Below, piece by piece: positions 4,394 to 8,463 of a DNA stretch of 8,463 bases (the first letter of the stretch is position 1; each line of letters opens with the position of its first letter). The notes under the pieces are model-generated. The model was not told the DNA's origin and ran no database searches. It saw only the letters and a list, made by a program, of their open reading frames with translations. Source of the stretch: Thermoleophilia bacterium (GTDB lineage Bacteria; Actinomycetota; Thermoleophilia; Gaiellales; Gaiellaceae); NCBI GenBank assembly GCA_025934335.1, contig JAICYG010000117.1, forward strand, positions 1 to 8,463, read 5' to 3'. The translations under genes and the position numbers were made by a program.

Positions 4394-6058
4394 TCAACCC
4401 ACCGAGAGCGCGTTCAGGTACGGCCCACCGAAGTAGGCGCCGTAGATCCAGTTCTTCGTCCGCGAGGAGACGAAGTACGTGTTCGTCGGCAGCACGTACG
4501 GCACGATCGGCGCGTACTTGACGATCAGATCGTGGTCGAGCTTCGCGTACGCGGCAGCCCGCGCAGCTCCCGACAGCGACGCCGCGCGGTCGAGCCCCTT
4601 GTTGAAGGCGGCGTTGTTGAAGTACGTGTAGTCGTTGTTGTTCGCGGCCTGGATCTTGCGTCCGTCGAACAGCACGTTCATGTAGTCGAACGGATCGAAG
4701 TAGTCGGCACACCAGCCGCCGTTCGTGGTCAGGTTGTAGCTCGTCCCCCTGGTCTGGATGACCTGGTAGTAGTTGGTCGCCGGCGTCGGCACGTCGTTCA
4801 CCTTGAAGCCGACCTGCTTCAGGTTGAACTCCGCGACCTGCGCGCGGTTGATCGCCGACGGAGTCGTCGTGTGGACGATGTTGAGCGTCGGCGCCGACGC
4901 GATAGCACTGCCGCCCACCTGCTTCGCCTTGACGACGTCGGCGCCGGCGAGCGGATACGCGTTGAAGGGCTTGTACCCCGGAATGCCGGGCACGAGCAGC
5001 TGCGCCGTGCGCTTGCCCGCGTACTTGCCGAGCAGACGCACCTGAGCGGGCCGGTCGATGCCGAAGTTGACCGCCCGACGCAGGTTGACGTTGTCGAACG
5101 GCGCGCGCGCCGTGTTCATGCTCATGTACGACACGCACGACGTCGAGCCGACGAAGAACCGCCCCTTGTTGACGCCGTACTGCGCGCCGAGCTGCGCGTT
5201 CGCGTTCGGCGGCGTGAACTCGAGGTCGAGGTCGACCTGCCCCGCCTTCGTCTGGAGCAGCGACTGATCCTGGTTCACGTTCGGCGTGAACACGATCTGG
5301 TCCGGGTTCGCCGGCCGGTCGCCCTTGTAGTACGGGTTCCGCTTCAGCACCGTCGAGCGACCGGGGTCACGCGAGGCGATGTAGTACGGCCCCGCCGCCG
5401 GGTACACGTTGAGGCCGGTCGACGAGTACGGCGTATCCGGCTTCACGGCCGTGAACCATTGCATCGACAGGATCGAGACGAACGTCGCGTTCGGCTCGGT
5501 GAGCCGGAACGAGATCGTGTTGCCGCTCGCCTTGATCCCCGAGATGTGTTGCGCCTTGCCGTCGAGGAACGCCTTGCCTCCGACGACGACGTCCTGCAGC
5601 GCGAGGTTGACGCCGAGCGGCGAGCCCATCTTCGGACTCAGGATCCGTTCCCACGACCGCCGGTACGCGGCACCGGTGACGGGCGAGCCGTCCGAGAAGC
5701 GGAGGCCCGGCCGGATGTGGAACGTGTACGTCTTCCCGTCCTTCGACACCGACGGGAACGCCGTCGCCGCGATCGGGAGGAGCTGGCTCCCCGCAGCACC
5801 GGACTTCTCCGGGAAGCCCACGAGCGGCATCGACGTCGTGTAGAGCATCTCCCAGTCGTCGGTGCGGTACGCGAGTTGCGGGTCGACGAAGTCGAAGTCC
5901 GCATCGTGCATGTTCACGCGGAGCGTGCCGCCCTTGAGCGCCTCCGCCGAACCGCTCTTTCTCACCTGCGACCCGGCCGTAGCGACCGAGATCGCGGCAA
6001 CGAGCATCCCGGCTCCTACGACGAGCAGGAACAGGGAGAGCAAGTGCCTCCTGCGCAT
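4394..6058 (-). CDS. Peptide-type ABC transporter substrate-binding protein (paralogue 2, complete)
   Basis: A complete 554-residue extracellular solute-binding protein of the SBP_bac_5 family (typically 500-600 residues). It would bind an oligopeptide or related solute outside the membrane. An N-terminal MRRRH plus hydrophobic stretch (about 5-29) forms an export signal; cleavage near ATAGS is possible, but there is no lipobox cysteine, so it is either secreted or held by an uncleaved signal anchor. Family blocks are RPGLRFSDGSPVTGAAY (116-132), GPYYIASRDPG plus RNPYYKGDRP (223-249), MNTARAPFDNVNLRRAVNF (314-332) and GGWCADYFDPFDYM (447-460, the 'W.aDy.DP' block lining the ligand site). GGAAGGAG ends four bases before the ATG, fixing the start. 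About 78% identical to the truncated protein at 711-1. No permease or ATPase gene adjoins it: LysR regulator 3 follows and a divergent membrane-protein gene precedes it, so it is an orphan here. Confidence 0.96.
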   Translation of the reverse strand: MRRRHLLSLFLLVVGAGMLVAAISVATAGSQVRKSGSAEALKGGTLRVNMHDADFDFVDPQLAYRTDDWEMLYTTSMPLVGFPEKSGAAGSQLLPIAATAFPSVSKDGKTYTFHIRPGLRFSDGSPVTGAAYRRSWERILSPKMGSPLGVNLALQDVVVGGKAFLDGKAQHISGIKASGNTISFRLTEPNATFVSILSMQWFTAVKPDTPYSSTGLNVYPAAGPYYIASRDPGRSTVLKRNPYYKGDRPANPDQIVFTPNVNQDQSLLQTKAGQVDLDLEFTPPNANAQLGAQYGVNKGRFFVGSTSCVSYMSMNTARAPFDNVNLRRAVNFGIDRPAQVRLLGKYAGKRTAQLLVPGIPGYKPFNAYPLAGADVVKAKQVGGSAIASAPTLNIVHTTTPSAINRAQVAEFNLKQVGFKVNDVPTPATNYYQVIQTRGTSYNLTTNGGWCADYFDPFDYMNVLFDGRKIQAANNNDYTYFNNAAFNKGLDRAASLSGAARAAAYAKLDHDLIVKYAPIVPYVLPTNTYFVSSRTKNWIYGAYFGGPYLNALSVG

Positions 6059-6349
6059 GGTGCTCCTTCCTCAGCCTCGAGTAAACGAATTGCCGAGCGA
6101 GAGAGACGCGGCGCGGCCGCGGAAGTTCACGACCGATCGACGCCCTGCATCGGAGGCTGCGCACCGCAGATACGTGAGAGGGTTGGGGTGAGACCGCCGA
6201 GGAGGAAGAGGAAAAGTCTCGACGACCCCACCCCCGGGTCCCGTCAAGCGGCCTTCAGCGTTGCTGACGCCGGCGGCGGGAGCAACGCGGACCTTCGATC
6301 GGATCATGCGCGTGTCCGATTCGCCGCCACCTGTGCGCAAGACTGCAAG
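6059..6349. other. 291-bp divergent intergenic region: binding protein 2 / YczE-like gene
   Basis: No credible gene is seen. On the left it holds the ribosome site of binding protein 2 (GGAAGGAG on the minus strand, 6063-6070) and further up a TTTACT stretch (minus strand, about 6081-6086) that is a weak -10 candidate. The half-site ACGAATT (6085-6091) resembles the palindrome at 1800-1811. On the right, GCGTTGCT (6258-6265) and AGCAACGC (6281-6288) can form an 8-bp stem with a 15-base loop, 61 bases before the YczE-like start. Neither a clear promoter for the plus-strand genes nor a riboswitch is recognised. Confidence 0.5.
6063..6070 (-). promoter_or_regulatory. Ribosome binding site of binding protein 2
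   Basis: On the minus strand GGAAGGAG is followed by the four-base spacer CACC and the ATG at 6058. This is the strongest Shine-Dalgarno sequence in the window and suggests high translation of the binding protein, as expected for a solute receptor needed in excess over its transporter. Confidence 0.8.
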
Positions 6350-6994
6350 ATGAGCCCGATGCTCCTGCCGAGACCGCGGATCCGCCGCCTGACGCAGCTC
6401 TACGTGGGGCTCGTCCTCTACGGGACGAGCAGCGGGATGATGCTGGCGGCCGGACTCGGCGTCGACCCCTGGGACGTCTTCCACCAGGGTCTCTCGCGGC
6501 GCATCGGGCTCAGCGTCGGCACGTGGGTGATCCTTGTGGGCGCCGCAGTGCTCGCGCTCTGGGTGCCGCTGCGACAGCGACCGGGCTTCGGCACGCTCAG
6601 CAACGTGATCGTCGTCGGCGTCGGCGTCGACGCGTTCCTCCGCGTCGTCGACCAGCCGCACTCTCTGGTGGCACGGGTTGCGCTGCTCGGATGCGGCGTC
6701 CTCCTCAACGGGATCGCCACAGGCTGCTACATCGGCGCCGGGCTCGGCCCCGGTCCTCGCGACGGACTGATGATCGGCCTCGCGGCGCGCGGCCACTCGA
6801 TCCGCGTCGTGCGAACCGGCATCGAGCTGACCGTGCTCGTCGTCGGCTTCCTGCTCGGCGGCACGGTCGGCATCGGCACCGTTGTGTACGCGCTCGCGAT
6901 CGGGCCGCTCGCCCACGTGTTCGTCCCGACGCTCTCGATCGACGCCCGCGCCCGCGCGGCGGCGATCTCACGTCCGTCCCCTGCCGTCCGTTGA
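6350..6994 (+). CDS. YczE-like integral membrane protein
   Basis: A 214-residue polytopic inner-membrane protein resembling the YczE/YitT/YyaS group of uncharacterised bacterial membrane proteins. About five hydrophobic segments are visible (residues about 16-37, 53-72, 82-99, 107-129 and 155-192, the last long enough for two passes). The protein has two halves: AGLGVDPWDVFHQGL (34-48) recurs as AGLGPGPRDGLMIGL (130-144), each followed by a similar hydrophobic pair, an internal repeat with about 96-residue period. The conserved G-x-P-x-D loops may be functional, but no transport substrate or activity can be assigned. The ATG at 6350 is chosen (a second Met follows at residue 4); the ribosome site is poor. 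The reading frame is open far upstream through the binding-protein gene, which is antisense shadow. Its TGA directly abuts the ATG of ogt, so the two are likely co-transcribed. Confidence 0.87.
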   Translation: MSPMLLPRPRIRRLTQLYVGLVLYGTSSGMMLAAGLGVDPWDVFHQGLSRRIGLSVGTWVILVGAAVLALWVPLRQRPGFGTLSNVIVVGVGVDAFLRVVDQPHSLVARVALLGCGVLLNGIATGCYIGAGLGPGPRDGLMIGLAARGHSIRVVRTGIELTVLVVGFLLGGTVGIGTVVYALAIGPLAHVFVPTLSIDARARAAAISRPSPAVR

Positions 6995-7471
6995 ATGGGT
7001 GAGATGGCTACCGCCGTCATTGACACGCCGATCGGGCCGCTCGGCCTCGTCGCCTCCGAGCGGGGGCTCTGCGGCGTCCGCTTCCACGCACGTCGCCTTC
7101 AGGTGGAGGGCACCTCGCCGGTGCTCGACGCCGCCGCAGGGCAGCTGGCCGCGTACTTCGAGGGCGAGCTGACGACGTTCGACCTGCCGCTCGACCTCGA
7201 CGGCACGGATTTCCAGCGGCAGTGCTGGCTCGCACTGGCGAGGATTCCCTACGGGCAGACGGTGAGCTACGGCGAGCAGGCGCGCCGGCTCGACCTCGGG
7301 CCCGCCTCCGCGCGCGCCGTCGGCGCTGCGAACGGGCAGAACCCGCTGCCGATCGTCCTTCCCTGCCACCGTGTGATCGGAGCCGACGGCTCGCTGACCG
7401 GCTTCGGCGGCGGGTTGCACGTGAAGCGGTTCCTGCTCGAGCACGAGGGCGCGCTCCTCGCGCTCGGATGA
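6995..7471 (+). CDS. ogt: Methylated-DNA--protein-cysteine S-methyltransferase
   Basis: A 158-residue suicide DNA-repair protein that transfers O6-alkyl groups from guanine (and O4 from thymine) to its own cysteine. The active-site motif PCHRV is at 123-127, with acceptor Cys124. A short N-terminal domain (residues 1-70) precedes the DNA-binding part beginning TDFQRQCWLALARIPYGQTVSYGEQA (71-96). ARAVGAANGQNPLPI (106-120) carries the predicted arginine finger Arg107 and Asn116. LLEHEG (147-152) holds the conserved glutamate Glu151. All key residues are present, so it should be active. The length fits Ogt-type enzymes without the Ada N-terminal domain. The ATG at 6995 abuts the upstream stop codon; the Met at 7004 (MATAVIDTPIG) is an equally plausible start. 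Its stop overlaps the next start as ATGA. Confidence 0.97.
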   Translation: MGEMATAVIDTPIGPLGLVASERGLCGVRFHARRLQVEGTSPVLDAAAGQLAAYFEGELTTFDLPLDLDGTDFQRQCWLALARIPYGQTVSYGEQARRLDLGPASARAVGAANGQNPLPIVLPCHRVIGADGSLTGFGGGLHVKRFLLEHEGALLALG

Positions 7472-7857
7472 GCAAGCGCGTCTATCTCGCAGGCCCGCCC
7501 TACGCCGACGAGTACCGCGCTCGCGCCGCGGTGCTGGTCGCGGAGATCGGCTGCGAGCCCGTCGACCCGATGCGCCGCGACTTCCGCGGTGCGACCGAGG
7601 GGCACGAGGCCGAGATCGTCGAGGGCGACCTCGCGGACATCGACTCCTGCGCGGCCGTGCTGGCGTCCTTCACGGCACCCGACGAGGGAACGGCGATGGA
7701 GTGCTGGTACGCGCACTCGCGCGGGATTCCCGTCGTCGTCTACAGCGGCGGCACGCCGGTCCATCCGTGGACGGCCTACGTCGCGGCGTCGACGCACGCG
7801 ACGCTCGAGGACGCCGTTCGCGCCGCCGGGACCCACTGCGCCGCTCGCGACGTATAG
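7468..7857 (+). CDS. Nucleoside 2-deoxyribosyltransferase-like protein
   Basis: A 129-residue protein with the signatures of the nucleoside 2-deoxyribosyltransferase superfamily (PF05014-type Rossmann-like fold): N-terminal KRVYLAGPPYADEY (3-16), then GDLADIDSCAAVLASF (53-68) and APDEGTAMECWYAHSRGIPVVVYSGG (70-95). Asp72 and Glu78 have the D-x5-E spacing of the classical enzyme, where the glutamate is the nucleophile. Members exchange or hydrolyse the base of deoxynucleosides or deoxynucleotides, so salvage or removal of damaged nucleotides is possible. Exact chemistry cannot be read from sequence, and phosphate-acting relatives (deoxynucleotide N-hydrolases) share the motifs. The ATG overlaps the ogt stop as ATGA, indicating translational coupling with that repair gene. 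The length is slightly short but normal for the family. Confidence 0.87.
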   Translation: MSKRVYLAGPPYADEYRARAAVLVAEIGCEPVDPMRRDFRGATEGHEAEIVEGDLADIDSCAAVLASFTAPDEGTAMECWYAHSRGIPVVVYSGGTPVHPWTAYVAASTHATLEDAVRAAGTHCAARDV

Positions 7858-7863
7858 GTCGAG

Positions 7864-8352
7864 ATGCGCGGTCTCCCTGCGCTCCTTGCTCTGATCGTCG
7901 CACCGCCGGCGACGCTTCCGCACGCGCATGGTTGGCACGTGGGAACGGCCCGCATCTCTAGCGGGAGCTGCCCACGCTGCGTTCAGGTCGACAGCTGGGG
8001 CTCGACGATTCCGTATCGCGACATGCCGAACGACTTCCCGCACCGAACGATGGCGCGGCTCGCCGCGGACGACCTGATCGTGCAAGTCCTGCGTTCGTGG
8101 GAGCCGTCGCCGCCGCGCTGGGTCTTCAAGAAGCGTCCACTTCGCATCCGCCGACCGCAGATCCACGCGAGCTTCGAGGGCAACACGACCCACGGCCGCG
8201 TCTCGCTCTGGAGCGGCGCGACCTGGCGGAACGGTTCGTTCGTCCAGGTCTACGTCTTCTTCGGCTCTCCTTCGCCGAGCGCGACTGCGATCGCGAGAGC
8301 CCAGCGCGAGCTCAACGGCACGTCGTTCCCGCGCTGGGTGATGAGGAGATAG
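7864..8352 (+). CDS. Exported protein of unknown function with a CPRC motif
   Basis: A 162-residue protein of unrecognised family. The first 20 or so residues (MRGLPALLALIVAPPATLPHA) look like a short secretion signal, with cleavage possible after about residue 21. The only two cysteines form CPRC (36-39), which could be a redox pair or a metal site. The remainder is basic and aromatic, with alternating strand-like segments (RVSLWSGATWRNGSFVQVYVFFG, about 111-133) suggesting a small beta-rich extracellular domain. It starts six bases after the deoxyribosyltransferase stop, so it belongs to the same transcript; GGTCGAG before the ATG is a weak ribosome site, and TATAGG (7853-7858) could be an internal -10 box. 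Codon use matches the neighbours and the frame is uninterrupted, supporting a real gene. No function is proposed. Confidence 0.75.
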   Translation: MRGLPALLALIVAPPATLPHAHGWHVGTARISSGSCPRCVQVDSWGSTIPYRDMPNDFPHRTMARLAADDLIVQVLRSWEPSPPRWVFKKRPLRIRRPQIHASFEGNTTHGRVSLWSGATWRNGSFVQVYVFFGSPSPSATAIARAQRELNGTSFPRWVMRR

Positions 8353-8374
8353 CGCCGCGCACCGGACGCTTCTC

Positions 8375-8380
8375 TAGTCT
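8375..8380 (+). promoter_or_regulatory. Candidate -10 box of mutY (leaderless)
   Basis: TAGTCT fits TANNNT and ends seven bases before the GTG at 8388, the spacing of a leaderless promoter and like that of the marR and LysR regulator 2 starts. No Shine-Dalgarno sequence precedes the GTG. This suggests that mutY can be transcribed apart from the upstream genes. Confidence 0.35.
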
Positions 8381-8387
8381 CGTCGGC

Positions 8388-8463
8388 GTGAAGCAGCGAC
8401 TGCTGCGGTGGTACGGCGAGCATGCCAGGGACCTGCCCTGGCGGCACTCGCGCGACCCGTACG
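8388..8463 (+). CDS. mutY: A/G-specific adenine glycosylase, N-terminal fragment
   Basis: Only 25 codons are in the window: (V/M)KQRLLRWYGEHARDLPWRHSRDPY. The pattern LL.WY....R.LPWR....PY is the well-conserved N terminus of MutY, the base-excision-repair glycosylase that removes adenine mispaired with 8-oxoguanine. The catalytic domain, iron-sulphur cluster cysteines and the C-terminal 8-oxoG-recognition domain would lie downstream, unseen. The start is GTG at 8388, 35 bp after the stop of the exported protein. The fragment is short, but the LPWR motif is distinctive. The neighbouring ogt gene supports a DNA-repair setting. Confidence 0.85.
   Translation, partial: MKQRLLRWYGEHARDLPWRHSRDPY

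Noticed and set aside
4287..5138. N-terminal extension of LysR regulator 3 into the binding-protein region
   Set aside because: It is an out-of-frame same-strand reading of the binding-protein gene, lacks any domain, and crosses the 15-bp hairpin. Alignment with the other LysR proteins puts the N terminus at the ATG at 4286.
4532..6349. Very long plus-strand open frame running antisense through binding protein 2 into the YczE-like gene
   Set aside because: The translation before the Met at 6350 is Arg/Val/Asp-rich low-complexity sequence typical of the antisense frame of GC-rich genes, while the minus strand encodes a clear 554-residue binding protein. Only the part from 6350 is real.
6059..6349. 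Possible riboswitch or small RNA between the divergent genes
   Set aside because: Only one short 8-bp stem with a 15-base loop was found, with no conserved aptamer pattern that I recognise and no terminator next to it.
1..8463. CRISPR array, tRNA/rRNA genes, insertion sequences, toxin-antitoxin or phage-defence genes
   Set aside because: Looked for on both strands; no spaced direct repeats, cloverleaf sequences, transposase motifs or defence-type domains were seen. The only long repeat is the pair of binding-protein genes.

Overview
The base composition is strongly GC-rich with GC-ending codons, mixed ATG/GTG starts and several apparently leaderless promoters. This suggests a high-GC Gram-positive-type chromosome, most likely an actinobacterial lineage. 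Thermoleophilia/Gaiellales would fit, but that is inference from style and gene content, not a database match. No RNA genes, CRISPR array, insertion sequence, phage gene or recognisable defence system is visible.

Left part (1-6058): a regulator-rich island framed by two paralogous extracellular solute-binding proteins of the peptide/nickel ABC-importer family (SBP_bac_5). On the minus strand, reading right to left, the order is: complete binding protein (6058-4394), hairpin terminator, LysR-type regulator (4286-3324); then a MarR-type regulator (2362-1850), a LysR-type regulator (1787-822) and the N-terminal 237 codons of the second binding protein (711-1, running off the window). Between the two blocks a third LysR-type regulator (2417-3358) lies on the plus strand, divergent from MarR and overlapping the 3' end of its convergent LysR neighbour by 35 bp. 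The binding proteins align over 237 codons without any net length change at about 78% amino-acid identity (hand count). The three LysR proteins share near-identical DNA-binding helices. The island therefore looks like a local duplication of a binding-protein/LysR unit with extra regulators. No ABC permease or ATPase gene lies in the window.

Right part (6350-8463): a tightly packed plus-strand gene row. It begins with a YczE-like integral membrane protein, followed by methylated-DNA--protein-cysteine methyltransferase (ogt), a nucleoside 2-deoxyribosyltransferase-like protein, an exported protein of unknown function with a CPRC motif, and the first 25 codons of the adenine glycosylase mutY. 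The gene junctions (TGA|ATG abutting, ATGA overlap, 6-nt gap) argue for co-transcription of at least the first four. The theme is repair of alkylated and oxidised bases plus nucleoside handling.

The observations most worth a second look are the four-regulator/two-binding-protein island, the symmetric MarR/LysR divergent promoter with a central palindrome and two leaderless-type -10 boxes, a motif shared between the two binding-protein-associated intergenic regions, the absence of a lipobox in both binding proteins, and the ogt-deoxyribosyltransferase overlap. None amounts to a clearly new system on sequence alone.
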